This document shows positions 1-9,998 of a DNA stretch of 64,000 nucleotides, one piece after another (position 1 is the stretch's first letter; the number at the start of each line of letters is the position of its first letter). The stretch comes from Trametes villosa. Taxonomy: Eukaryota > Basidiomycota > Agaricomycetes > Polyporales > Polyporaceae. Where the stretch lies: NCBI GenBank assembly GCA_002964805.2, contig PUDQ02000011.1:1-64000 (forward strand), in the 5' to 3' direction. The notes beneath the pieces are model-generated. The model was given only the letters and a program-made list of their open reading frames with translations. It was not told the DNA's origin and did not search any database. The position numbers and the translations under genes are program-made.

Positions 1-2
1 CG

Positions 3-3000
3 TCCAATCAATACATCTCTAGGACCGTGTCTCTTCCTGTACATTTCCCTTCCGGTGAAGTCCTCGATATAGATTTCTATGTTACCCCGCTCGACAAGTC
101 CGTCTCCGCCGTTCTGGGATACAGCTGGCTCTCCGACTACAATCCGTTGATTGACTGGAAGAAGCGTAGCATCCAGTTCCGAACTACGCCGACGGCTCGT
201 CCCGACTCCGCGCCGGCCAGAGCATCGGAGCTACCTCCGACTCCGCTCACGTCGACTCCGGCACCTCCGTCCCCGACTTCTCCGACCTCCGCTCCCCGCG
301 TTTCCCTGGTAAACGCGGCGGCGTTCGCCCTGGCCTGCAAACTCCCCGGCTCGGAGTCGTACACCCTGAACCTCTCCAACGCCGACTCCGCGTTCCTCCG
401 CGCCTCCGCCACCTCCGACGGCCCTCCGGACCTGTCGGGCGTCCCCGCGGAGTACCACGAATACGCGGACGTCTTTAGCAAGGTCAAGGCGGACACCCTC
501 CCGGAGCACCGCCCCCACGACCTCAAAATCGTCTTAGAAGACGGGGCAACTCCGCCACTCGGGCCAATCTACTCGCTCTCCAAGGTCGAGCTCGACACTC
601 TCCGCGAGTACATCGACGAGAACCTCCGGTCGGGGTTCATACGTCCGTCGAACTCCCCTTGCGGAGCTCCGGTCCTCTTCGTCAAGAAGAAGGACGGCTC
701 ACTCCGACTCTGCGTGGACTACCGGGGCTTGAATAAGATCACCCGGAAGGACCGCTATCCTCTTCCGCTCGTGTCGGACCTGCTGGACACTCCGCGCAAG
801 GCGTCGGTCTACACCAAGATCGACCTCCGACACGCGTACAACCTGGTCCGCATAGCTCCGGGCGACGAGTGGAAGACCGCCTTTCGGACTCGCTATGGCT
901 CGTTCAAATGGCTCGTAATGCCTTTCGGACTTTCCAACGCGCCCGCCGCTTTCCAGAGGTTCGTCAACGAGGTCTTCGCGGACTTGCTCGATGTCTGCGT
1001 CGTCGTCTATCTAGACGACATCCTCATCTACTCCGACAACCCCGACGACCACCGAAAGCACGTCAAGGAAGTACTCCGCCGACTCCGCAAGTACAACCTT
1101 TACGCGCGCGCGGACAAGTGCGAGTTCCACACCACCTCCGTCGAATATCTCGGCTACATCCTCTCCCCCGCGGGCCTCACTATGGCGGAGTTGAAGGTCC
1201 GGGCGATCTTGGACTGGCCCGAACCCCGAAAGGTCCGCGACATCCAATCCTTCCTCGGGTTCGCGAACTTCTACCGGAGGTTCATCCACAACTACTCCGA
1301 AATCGTCCTACCCCTCACCCGCCTAACCCGCAAGTCCGTTCCCTGGCACTTCTCCGACGCCTGTCGGAGCTCCTTCAACGCCCTCAAGTCCGCCTTCACC
1401 TCCGCCCCAATCCTCCGCCACTGGGAACCGGACCTCCAGATTACGGTGGAAACCGACGTGTCGGACTACGCCATCGCGGGGATTCTCTCCGTCACCGACA
1501 ACTCCGGCGAACTCCACCCCGTCGCTTTCCACTCCCGCACCCTCACCGGAGCAGAGCTGAACTACGACACCCACGATAAGGAACTACTGGCTATCTTTGA
1601 ATGCTTCAAGTCCTGGCGACACTACCTCGAGGGGTCCGCAACTCCGATAGACGTCGTGACGGACCACAAGAACCTCGAGTACTTCGCGACTACGAAGCTC
1701 CTTACCCGCCAACAAGCCCGATGGTCGGAGTTCCTCTCGCAGTTCAACCTCGTTATCCGCTTCCGCCCCGGTAAGCTCGGAGCTAAGCCCGACGCGCTCA
1801 CCCGCCGTTGGGACGTCTACCCAAAAGAGGGAGGCAATGACTACTCCGTCGTCAACCCACACAACCTCCGACCGGTCTTCACGCAGGAGCAGCTCGCCGC
1901 CTCACTCCGCGCGACCTACCTCCGCGAGCCGGTCCTCCGCGCCTCCTTCCTTCTGGACGACGCTCAGCTCCGCGCGGACATCAAGTCCGCTCAGTCCGCA
2001 ACCCCGTCCTCCGATCCCGAACTCGCCGCAGGCCTCCGCCTCTCCTCCGAAGGACATCCCCGCTGGACCAAGTCCGACGACGGGCTTCTACTCCTCAACG
2101 ATCGGACGTACGTGCCGGACGTCGGTGACCTCCGACTCCGCGTACTCCGACAGTGCCACGATCATCCGACCGCTGGTCACTGGGGCCAGAACAAGACTCA
2201 GGCCCTCGTTCTCCGAACGTACTCCTGGCCCGGACTCCGACTCTTTGTCCGTGACTACGTGAAGTCCTGCACAACCTGCGCGCGGTCCAAGGTACCCCGA
2301 CACCTTCCTTACGGGACCTTGAAGCAACTCCCCATCCCCGAACGTCCGTGGAACTCCATCTCCATGGACCTCATCGAGCAACTCCCCAACTCCGAAGGCT
2401 ACTCCGCCATCCTCGTCGTCGTGGACCGCCTCTCCAAGCAAGCGATCTTCATCCCGACGCACGACACGCTCACCGCGTCGGAGCTGGCGGACTTGTTCGT
2501 CCTCCATGTCTTCTCCAAGCACGGAGTTCCCTCACACGTCACCTCCGATCGGGGTTCGGAGTTCGTCTCCCACTTCTTTCGCTCGCTCGGGAAAGTCCTC
2601 GAAATGCGCCTTCACTTCACCTCCGGCTACCACCCCGAAGGCGACGGACAAACCGAGCGGGTCAACCAGACCCTCGAGCAGTACCTCCGCGTCTACTGCA
2701 ACTACCAGCAGGACAACTGGTCCAAGCTTCTCCCGCTGGCGGAGTTCGCGTACAACAATGCTCCAAACGCGACCACCGGCATCTCTCCCTTCTTCGCCAA
2801 CAAGGGCTACAACCCAGCCATCTCCGTCCACCCGGAGAAGGACCTCACCTCCGCACGCGCCCGCGAGTACGCCGTCGACCTCGACGAGCTCCACTCCGCA
2901 CTCCGACAACACATCTCCGACGCGCAAGTCCGCTACCAGATCCAGGCGGACAAGCACCGACTTCCTGCGCCGGACTTCAAGGTCGGAGATCAGGCCTTCG

Positions 3001-3449
3001 TACGTGCGGAGAACATTCGGACCACGCGGCCCTCGAAGAAGCTTTCGGAGAAGTTCCTCGGACCGTACCCCATTATTGCGCAACCGGGCACCCATTCCTT
3101 TACCCTTCGCCTTCCCGACTCTATGCGCGCAATTCACCCGGTATTCCACGTCTCCCAGCTGGAACCCGCAACTCCGAACACTATCCCCGGTCGCGTCCTT
3201 ACTCCGCCACCTCCGATCAAGATCGACGGAGAACCGGAGTACGAGATCTCCGAAATCCTCGACGGCAAGCTGGACCGCCGCCGTCGGAGTTGCCAACTCC
3301 TCTATCTAGTCCGATGGGCCGGCTACGAGGGCACCGACGAGGAGACCTCCTGGGTCCTCGCGACGGAGCTCGGACATGCTCAAGAACTCGTGTCGGACTT
3401 CCACTCCACCTACCCCGCCAAGCCCGGACCTCTCGCTTCGCTGTCTTGA
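3..3449 (+). CDS. pol: Ty3/gypsy Pol polyprotein (partial protease, RT, RNase H, integrase, chromodomain)
   Basis: The frame is open from the window edge, so the product is 5'-partial; positions here count from the GTG at 27. The first 55 residues are the end of a retropepsin (LGYSWLSDYNPLIDW). The reverse transcriptase carries the YLDD catalytic box near residue 327. RNase H begins around residue 474 (ETDVSDYA). The integrase has an HHCC zinc motif at about 708-749 and a DDE triad: D in MDLIE near 780, then D-x35-E from SDRGSEF to TERVN. A chromodomain (EYEISEILDG ... YLVRWAGY) at about 1068-1128 ends the protein and in such elements directs integration to marked chromatin. No stop or frameshift interrupts the frame, so the element could be young. 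Its stop lies about 120 bp from the stop of the convergent antisense gene. Confidence 0.96.
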   Translation, partial: SNQYISRTVSLPVHFPSGEVLDIDFYVTPLDKSVSAVLGYSWLSDYNPLIDWKKRSIQFRTTPTARPDSAPARASELPPTPLTSTPAPPSPTSPTSAPRVSLVNAAAFALACKLPGSESYTLNLSNADSAFLRASATSDGPPDLSGVPAEYHEYADVFSKVKADTLPEHRPHDLKIVLEDGATPPLGPIYSLSKVELDTLREYIDENLRSGFIRPSNSPCGAPVLFVKKKDGSLRLCVDYRGLNKITRKDRYPLPLVSDLLDTPRKASVYTKIDLRHAYNLVRIAPGDEWKTAFRTRYGSFKWLVMPFGLSNAPAAFQRFVNEVFADLLDVCVVVYLDDILIYSDNPDDHRKHVKEVLRRLRKYNLYARADKCEFHTTSVEYLGYILSPAGLTMAELKVRAILDWPEPRKVRDIQSFLGFANFYRRFIHNYSEIVLPLTRLTRKSVPWHFSDACRSSFNALKSAFTSAPILRHWEPDLQITVETDVSDYAIAGILSVTDNSGELHPVAFHSRTLTGAELNYDTHDKELLAIFECFKSWRHYLEGSATPIDVVTDHKNLEYFATTKLLTRQQARWSEFLSQFNLVIRFRPGKLGAKPDALTRRWDVYPKEGGNDYSVVNPHNLRPVFTQEQLAASLRATYLREPVLRASFLLDDAQLRADIKSAQSATPSSDPELAAGLRLSSEGHPRWTKSDDGLLLLNDRTYVPDVGDLRLRVLRQCHDHPTAGHWGQNKTQALVLRTYSWPGLRLFVRDYVKSCTTCARSKVPRHLPYGTLKQLPIPERPWNSISMDLIEQLPNSEGYSAILVVVDRLSKQAIFIPTHDTLTASELADLFVLHVFSKHGVPSHVTSDRGSEFVSHFFRSLGKVLEMRLHFTSGYHPEGDGQTERVNQTLEQYLRVYCNYQQDNWSKLLPLAEFAYNNAPNATTGISPFFANKGYNPAISVHPEKDLTSARAREYAVDLDELHSALRQHISDAQVRYQIQADKHRLPAPDFKVGDQAFVRAENIRTTRPSKKLSEKFLGPYPIIAQPGTHSFTLRLPDSMRAIHPVFHVSQLEPATPNTIPGRVLTPPPPIKIDGEPEYEISEILDGKLDRRRRSCQLLYLVRWAGYEGTDEETSWVLATELGHAQELVSDFHSTYPAKPGPLASLS

Positions 3450-3567
3450 AGTCACCCACGCCACAATTCGCCTCAAGCCCTTTCTATTAGGGACGATACA
3501 GGCTACATTAGAGACCTTGTAAGCTAGTTGTCCGGGGGTTTTGTCCGACACCTCCGACCTCCGACGC

Positions 3568-5255
3568 CTACTCCGCCGCCTTGCCCTTGTTCTTGTCCAC
3601 CGCCGCGCCCTCACCCTCCTTGCCCGCGCCCTCACCCTCCTTGCCCGCTCCCTCACCCTCCGTCTCCGCGCCTTCGGGCTTCTCCGCGGGCTTGTCCGCT
3701 GCGTCGGCCGGCTTCTCCGCCACGTCAGCGGACTTCGCCGCCTCCTCCGCGGGCTTGTCCGCCCCCTCTGCGGGCTTGTCCGCTTCCTCCGCGGGCTTGT
3801 CCGCTGCGTCGGCCGGCTTCTCCGCCACGTCAGCGGACTTCGCCGCCTCCTCCGCGGGCTTGTCCGCCCCCTCTGCGGGCTTGTCCGCTTCCTCCGCGGG
3901 CTTGTCCGCCTGCTCCGCTTGCTCCGCGGGCTTGTCCGCGCTCTCCGCCGTCGTCCTCGACGGACCAGCCCCCGCGGTCTGCCGGGCGCCGGACCTCGTC
4001 GTCACCCGCTCCAGCCGGACCTCCTCCAGCACCCGCTCCCAGTCCTCCTCGTCCGAGTCGAACTCGTCGGAGTCCATCGGGATGTACTCCGAGTCCTCGT
4101 CCTCGGGGTCGGAGTCGGGTGCCCGGCGGCGGCGACGGATCATCGCGCGGTATACTGCCGTGCAGTACCCCACGATGACCTCCTCGCGGTCCTCGATGGC
4201 CTCGCGCCGCGCCTCCCGCTCCACCGCCAACTCATGGCGGAGCAGCTGCACCTCTCCGAGGAGAGCGTGCATCAACTCGACGCCGCTGAGCGGACCTGGC
4301 CCCGCGGACCAGATGTTCGCGGCCGCCAACGCCGCGGTCGGGTTGCTGGGCACCATTGTGAAAAATGGCACCCCCGTCCCGGGCGCTGGGCCAGCCGACC
4401 CCGCTGGTCCGCCACCTCCGCCACCTCCGGCGCCCCCGTCCACACCTCCGCCATCTCCGGCACCTCCGCCCACACCCCCGACGGCGACCCCGCTCGCGCG
4501 ACTCGGCCCCGCCTGGGGTTGCGCTTGCGCGGGCTTGCGGGGCGTCGTCTCCGGCGACGAGTCGGCCTTGCGCCTCTTCTTCGGCGGCTCGTCCTCCGAC
4601 TCCACGTCCGCCTTGGCGGGCTTCTTCCCCGCCTTCTTGTCCGCCTTCTTCGCCGCGCCGCGTTCGGCGTTGTCCCGCTCGCGCTGTCGGAGTCGACTCG
4701 CGAGGTCCGGCGGCAGGCCGCCCCGAGCCCCGACGCACGGCTTCTTGCGGAGCTGGCACTCGGTGCATGAACTCGTCTTCGGGCCGCGGTTGAAGACGCA
4801 CTCGACGTCGTTGTTCCCGCAGTGATGGCAGGGTTCGCTACAAACAAACCCGTCAGTACCTCCGCCAACTCCGCCAGGTCCGACTTACTCCGGACGGACG
4901 GGCTCGTCATCCCCGAGCAGCGAGTCGACATCGATCGCCTTGCGCTTTTCTCCGCGCGGCTGTCCCTACTGCGGGGTTAGCTCCGAACCCCGAGCTCCGA
5001 ACTCCGCCGCATACTCACCTCGAGCGCGACCTCCCTCGCCACCGCCCTATCCCGCGCAATCTGCGCCTCCCTCTCCGCCTCGGCCTTCTCCTTCTCCGCT
5101 TGCGCCTTCGCCTCCGCCGCCTTTCGCGCCTCCTCCTCCGCCGCCTTCCGCGCCTTCGCGGCGGCCCGCTCCGCCTTGCTCCGCGCGAGGAACTCCGACA
5201 GGCGCTCCTCGTAGTCCGAGTCCGTCTCGTCGGGCTTGCGCGTCGGGGCGTCCAT
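3568..5255 (-). CDS. Spliced antisense gene inside the Ty3 element: coiled-coil/Zn2Cys6-like/acidic repeat protein
   Basis: Three exons on the minus strand join in frame: 5255-5019, 4965-4889 and 4837-3568 (527 aa). The introns are 53 and 51 nt, with donors GTGAGT and GTAAGT and acceptors TAG. Exon 1 encodes an Ala/Glu/Lys coiled coil (SKAERAAAKARKAAEEE). Exon 3 opens with six cysteines spaced C-x2-C-x6-C-x10-C-x2-C-x6-C (residues 108-139), matching the fungal Zn2Cys6 binuclear cluster pattern and followed by basic PPKKRRK. Then come a Gly-rich linker, an acidic Ser/Asp segment and Ala/Lys/Pro/Asp repeats that include a 105-bp tandem duplication (about 3701-3910). The gene lies wholly between pol and the 3' LTR. 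Being antisense, its introns would not be removed from the sense genomic RNA, so they can survive retrotransposition. I infer a nuclear DNA-binding or regulatory role; I do not know the family. Confidence 0.8.
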
Positions 5256-5342
5256 TGTCGGGGTTGGCTAGTGCGAGTTTTTTCGAGTTGAGAGTGGAAG
5301 GGAAGAAAAAGGCGAAGTCTCACCTCACCCCCGCGCTCAAGA

Positions 5343-5349
5343 TTATATA
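5343..5349 (-). promoter_or_regulatory. TATA-like box of the antisense gene
   Basis: The minus strand reads TATATAA about 90 bp upstream of the ATG at 5255, between that ATG and the 3' LTR. Position and sequence fit a core promoter giving a short 5' leader. Not proven. Confidence 0.45.
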
Positions 5350-5479
5350 CTACCCCCAAACCCCGATCTCCGATTCCGACCCTGCGTACCTCCGTCCTCT
5401 CTTTTTTCACGCGCTAAACTTTAACGGACAGGTCACGTGCTCTTAGGCCCTCATGGGTTCGGGCCTAGTGGGGAGGCAC

Positions 5480-6133
5480 TGTTACATCCCGTGCGCCACC
5501 TCCGAAGGTTCGGACCTCATGTCCGCCCAGGTCCGCTCGTGTCCGCTCTTGTCCGCCGTACGTCCGCTCCTGTCCGCTACATACTTACCATGTCCGCCAT
5601 GTCCGCCACATCCGCTCATGTCCGCTCATGTCCGATACTTACTCCGCTCCTTATCTACGGTATTGACTCGGAAGGACGAAGACAATAGCTTATTGTATTC
5701 GGACTTCCCCCTTTCGGACTTCCTTCCTTTTACGTCGCTCCTTATTGTTTCGCCAGAACAATTAGATTACTTCTATAAATACTCGCCTGGATGTAGACTA
5801 TTCCTCAGTTCGTATATCTCGTTGTAAAGTGTCTTATCCGCACTCAATCTACTTCCTCCGCCCTCCCTTCCTCTTGTCCGATCTCCTCCGCTCGTCCGCT
5901 CGTCCGACCTCCGACCTCCGACCTCCGCCCGTACCCTTGTCCGAAGTCAAGGACCCGACTTAGACTCGAGGCGTTGCTAATAGCCTCGCCGAAGTCCTTA
6001 CCTTGTGCGTTCGCCCCGAGTCCAGGTCCGACCTGACCCCCGACTCCGACCTCCGATCCCCGACCTCCGCTCTCCGAGGTCCGACCCCGAAGTCCGATCC
6101 CGACTCGGCCCCCCGATCCGCACGGTCGTAACA
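5480..6133 (+). repeat. 3' LTR of the Ty3 element
   Basis: It begins TGTTACATCCCG and ends GGTCGTAACA, with terminal TGTTAC/GTAACA inversions. A second copy lies inverted at 32926-33620, which fixes both ends. The first third is a run of TCCGC(C/T)-type units separated by a few bases; the number of units differs between the copies. Next come a TATA box, the core promoter and another TCCGAC-rich segment. The block GTTGCTAATAGC near 5973 is also present in the distinct LTR at 35545-36291, so the two LTR families are related. Confidence 0.9.
5774..5781 (+). promoter_or_regulatory. LTR core promoter TATA box
   Basis: TATAAATA followed by GC-rich sequence in mid-LTR, the expected place for the U3 promoter. 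The inverted solo copy at 32926-33620 has a C in the third position (TACAAATA), so its promoter may be weakened. Confidence 0.6.
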
Positions 6134-9100
6134 TCGCCTGTGCCACCCACGAGAAGGTGCATCTGGCGGTCGTGATCGTAGTATGTGCGGTATGCCGGGT
6201 GAAGCTTGGTGTCGTCGCAGCTCAAAGCTACTGGTCCTGTGCCGTAACCGAGTTTCTCCATATACTGGACTGCCATGTCGAACGTTCGATCGTCGATGAC
6301 GGTTGGGAAGCGAGGCGACTTTGCGCGATAGCGTCTGGTACATGGCGGCGGCATCTGGGTTAGACACACCTAATCGCGTATTTGTCAAAGTACACTGTAC
6401 GCTTACTGGAGAGTCCGAATCGTAGGAAGCTGGAACTGGGTGCGTAGAACGCGGTACACCTCGGGGCTGATTATGGCGCATGTCGTAGCAAACTCGATGA
6501 GGGCATGGCCATAGGAGAAGTTCTGTAGGCCCACTCCCCGAGTACGCCGATCGTCGACTTCCACTAGGGCCTTCACGAGGTCGAGGAGATACGCGCGGTC
6601 AGTGTACTTGCCCTGATGCACACCAACAGCGAATTGCGCAAAGACCGAGAGTTGCGAGGACTGCAAACCGTACTAAAAGTTAGAGTAACCCGTAGTAGTG
6701 TCAGAACAAGACTTGACTGACCCCATTTTGCACCAGATCCTGTAGCCCTGCAACTTTGAGGAATAGCCGGGCAAGAGTCTCGTTCTGATACTTCTTGTTG
6801 AGGAACCTGTAGTGGGCGGAGGAGGGAGTGGGGACGCGTAGCGCTTGCTTGAACGAGTTGCTGCGCAGAACCTCTTGACACCTGTCGCAAATGGGCTGCG
6901 GGTCTGTCGCCCCCGGCGCCGATTCCGCATGCACCGATGGAAGAGAGAGAACAGCGTGAGGGAGGTCGACCATCTTGAGACACGAGGTGGAGAACACGCA
7001 TAACGATACATGATCGTTTCGCCATTTCTGCCCGTTCTTCTGCTCGCGCTCAATGAGAGCTTTCTGGTCCTCGTCAAGTTGCCCAAACGGAAGCCCGTAT
7101 CTTCCCTTCGCAAGAGCAGTGACGCTGCGAGCACCACCACCATCCGCGCCGGTTCGCTTGAGGTATGCGACAACGCGTGACTCGTGAGCTTCTGTGATGC
7201 CGTGACACGGCACGCGTTCAGGACGCGGTCGATCTTCATCGCAATCCATCTCGTCGCGCAAGGAGACCGTACGAGGAGGAGACTCAGAGTCGCTGGAATC
7301 ATCCTCTGGACTCTCTGTGCTGACCGCGCTCACCGCTTGCGCCTGCGCTGTGGACACCCAGCCTGTCAAGGTCGTGAAACGGAGCGCAGCTGGCCCTGAG
7401 GTGCCGGAACACTTCGTCCCTGTACATGAAGACCTTGCGGAAGCTGTCGAGGTTGCACCACACCTCCGCGTGTGCTCTCGGAAGCGCACCCTGTTGTATG
7501 CCTCTTTCATCGTCACCCACTTCCCGCAGCGTGAGTGGAAGGCTTGCCAAACCTCCCCGTACCGGAACTCGACACCGGGGTCCATTCGGATACAGTCCTC
7601 CACATAGTTCTTCAGCCTCGCCGCGTTTAGTTTAAGTGTTCCGTTGCTCATCGCCAGCTTGAGCTTGCGACTTGCTAGAGCTGATACACTTATACCAACA
7701 GGCCCTCCAGTCGGCTCGTCAATCGATGGGTAGCCCGGTCCAAGTGATCTGCGCTTCTTGGGGGGTGGAGAGCTCGAGGCTGCAACGTCATTGGCAACGT
7801 CTTCGCCGGCGGGGCTTTCTTTGCGCTTTTGAGAAGGAATGCGCATCGCGTCGGAGTTGTCGGGTGGCGGAAGGGAGGGGGACATGGACGTAGGTGATTG
7901 CGCTTGAGCAGTCTCCGTCGAGGAAGGGCTCATAGCTGGTTCAGGGAGAGCGTCGTCGCTGGACGGCTGCACGACATCACGCAACGTAGGGGTGCCAGCG
8001 GTGTCTTGTGAAGGAACCTCGACTATGTCAGGCATGCTCGAAGGGGTCGGAGTCGGTGACGGAGGGTGCACGTCCACGCCGCTCGGCGCCGAAGGCGTAC
8101 CGGGCTGTTCCATGGTAGTCACGTTGATCGTCGCTTCCTGTGGTATGTCAAACAGTCAGTCATTATCCTTCTTACATGCTCAGATCACCTACGCTGGCCA
8201 GGTGCTCCTCCGCAAGCGCGACGAATAGATGCGCCAGTAGTCACGACGCGCGTGCGTAAACAGCTGATCACCAAGTACATTGTGCGCGACCGTGTTGACT
8301 GTGCACACTCCACAAGAATGAGCGTCCTTCTGCAGGCCGTGCGGCAGCGTGTTTTGGCCATCGTGAAAACGCTTGTTGAAGGTACCCTTGACCCAGTCGA
8401 GCACACCCTTGATAGTGCGTCTTAGGCTAGCGCTGTTGGTGGTTTCCGCCGCTGACATTGAGTCGCCTACGGCTCATCAGTTGATTGCTATGATCTCTAA
8501 CCAAACCTCCTCACCATAGCGAACCACGGCTTCATTGAAGTCCAGCAAACACAGAATCCAGTGCGCACCATCGACGTGTACAGGGAAGTAGATTTGCTGA
8601 ACACCTCCTTCAACCTGCTGCTGACAGTCCTTCAGAAGCCGGGGCTGCTCGGTTCCCTTCCGTTTCGATGCAAGCTCTATCGCCCTTTGGAAGGCGAGTG
8701 GGAGAACGAGAGTACGCTGTGCGAGTGCAGGGATCTTGCTGACCCGTTCGGAGAGGTGGCCCATGAGTGAGTCGATGTGGTCGTCATCCAGCCATTGATC
8801 TGACAAGAGCGCAGGAAGGCTGTCGATATTCGCGCTACTACCCGCAACACGTAGCCTACCGCACCACGGCAGCTTCTTCAAGCATGCATAGGCACGTTCA
8901 GCGCAGTCATCGCCCCGTCCCGCCGCAGTCGTCTGACGCCGCTTTAGCCAATCCACTGCCTTCCCCCAGACCGCCTTCTTCTTGATAGCGATACTGACAT
9001 CCGACCAGTACCCGAGCGCGCACAGGGGAAGGCGTGAGCCCTTGAAGCGGTGGTCCAACAGCGACTGTGCACCGCTGAACCAGGCCTGACCAAAAGCCTT

Positions 9101-9451
9101 TTGCAGGCCCGCCAGGAAGTAGGGAGGGGGGACCGGCCGTTGTGCGAGTTTGCACAGATCTTCGTTAGGAGGGTCGAAGGAGAACTGACCATCGGCGCGC
9201 GGGGTGACACAGGTGGAAGGCTGGTGCGGCAACTTCATGTCGAGCAACCCGCTTACGGAGAGCTCCGGGCCTGGAAGTAGATAGGCATACGTGTGGGGGA
9301 GGCTGAGAACCTGCTTGCGTGCGTCGAGAATGAATGCTGGTGTGTCGGCGCTGGGATAAGTCTTGCCCTGTGCGATCCATTCAGAAGGCTCGAAGGACTG
9401 TGCAGGTTCATCGAGAATCTCGATAACGTGTTTCCCGACGGGTTCAGACAT
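6134..9451 (-). pseudogene. Ulp1-like cysteine protease/transposase gene, 3'-truncated by the Ty3 LTR
   Basis: Start ATG 9451 (MSEPVGKHVIEILDEP). Exon 1 holds a Ulp1/C48 peptidase fold with LLSDQWLDDDHI and the catalytic His in HVDGAHWILCLLDF. The catalytic Cys lies in the next exon (QKDAHSCGVCTVNTV, about 8330). Where the catalytic Asp is expected (RYG-D-S-L) the DNA reads Ala and I find no in-frame acceptor, so this junction looks decayed. An in-frame splice near 8191/8140 leads to a disordered Ser/Pro region (8140-7740), a putative DNA-binding part (YNRVRFREHTRRC), a CDRC segment (about 6890) and a core with VALSCDDTKLHPAY (about 6215). The reading breaks at 6133, where the LTR begins. The SCDDTKL core recurs in many agaricomycete transposase-like proteins; I cannot assign its superfamily. 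Confidence 0.75.
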
Positions 9452-9849
9452 GCGGGGAGTATGGTAGAGCACAGCTATGGAAGCAGGAGGTGCGCAGTAT
9501 GCAGAGTAAGGTGCTGGAGGGTGTCGGAGCGACAGCACATCACTCTGAACACCTTGGGGACTTTACCCTGATATAGCAACCTCAGAAAATGTATAGCCGA
9601 AACCTGACAACACTGAAGCTCGGGGGGGTCGGGAAGAACTGGTATTTCACAGCAAATGCTTCCTGTAAGTTGCTCATGCCTTCGAGCTGCGGTAGCTAAA
9701 GCCTTGCCTACGGAGTATAGAGCATGTACATCGGTTACAACTCACGTCACTGAAAGTCTATCAGTCGAATTTGAAGGCAAGGAACACTGCGTCATCGGAG
9801 TGAGTGCGAGCGCGAGGCCGGCAGCTGGGCCCGGGCCGCGGCGCCCGAT
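9452..9849. other. Upstream region of the Ulp1/transposase gene, no gene seen
   Basis: No frame here has coherent coding content. It may hold the promoter of the minus-strand gene that starts at 9451. Confidence 0.5.
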
Positions 9850-9998
9850 GTCCGGATGGCAACAGGCATAGGCCCGGTCTGGCGCCTACCGTCCGGATAG
9901 ATTCAACAGGGTTCCGGGCGCTAAATGATCGATTTGTCCGGACTGCAACAGGCATACCCCCCTCCCAGGGGTCCCAAGTTGTCCGGATTGTCAACAGG
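9850..9998. repeat. Four regularly spaced GTCCGGA..CAACAGG motifs
   Basis: GTCCGGA followed after 3-6 nt by CAACAGG occurs at 9850, 9891, 9936 and 9981, a spacing of 41-45 bp; the bases between are not conserved. The block lies about 400 bp upstream of the Ulp1/transposase start. Subterminal repeats bound by the transposase are common in DNA transposons, so this may be such a region, but no terminal inverted repeat was identified. Confidence 0.6.

Larger units (their letters stand above)
1..6133 (+). mobile_element. Ty3/gypsy-type chromodomain LTR retrotransposon, 5' end outside window
   Basis: The visible part holds the end of the protease, RT, RNase H, integrase and chromodomain on the plus strand, a convergent antisense gene, a short purine-rich stretch (GTGGGGAGGC, 5469-5478) where a polypurine tract is expected, and a 3' LTR (5480-6133). 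The 5' LTR, primer-binding site and gag lie upstream of base 1. The right end cuts into the Ulp1/transposase gene on the minus strand. Words such as CTCCG and TCCGC recur throughout coding region and LTR, giving the element a composition unlike its neighbours. The target-site duplication cannot be checked because the left end is missing. Confidence 0.93.

Noticed and set aside
2348..3490. A 380-codon plus-strand frame overlapping integrase
   Set aside because: It is an alternative frame of pol, Arg/Pro-rich with no domain; the pol frame has all the expected motifs.
9850..9998. CRISPR-like repeat array
   Set aside because: Repeats are short and imperfect with four units, in a eukaryotic genome beside a transposase gene.
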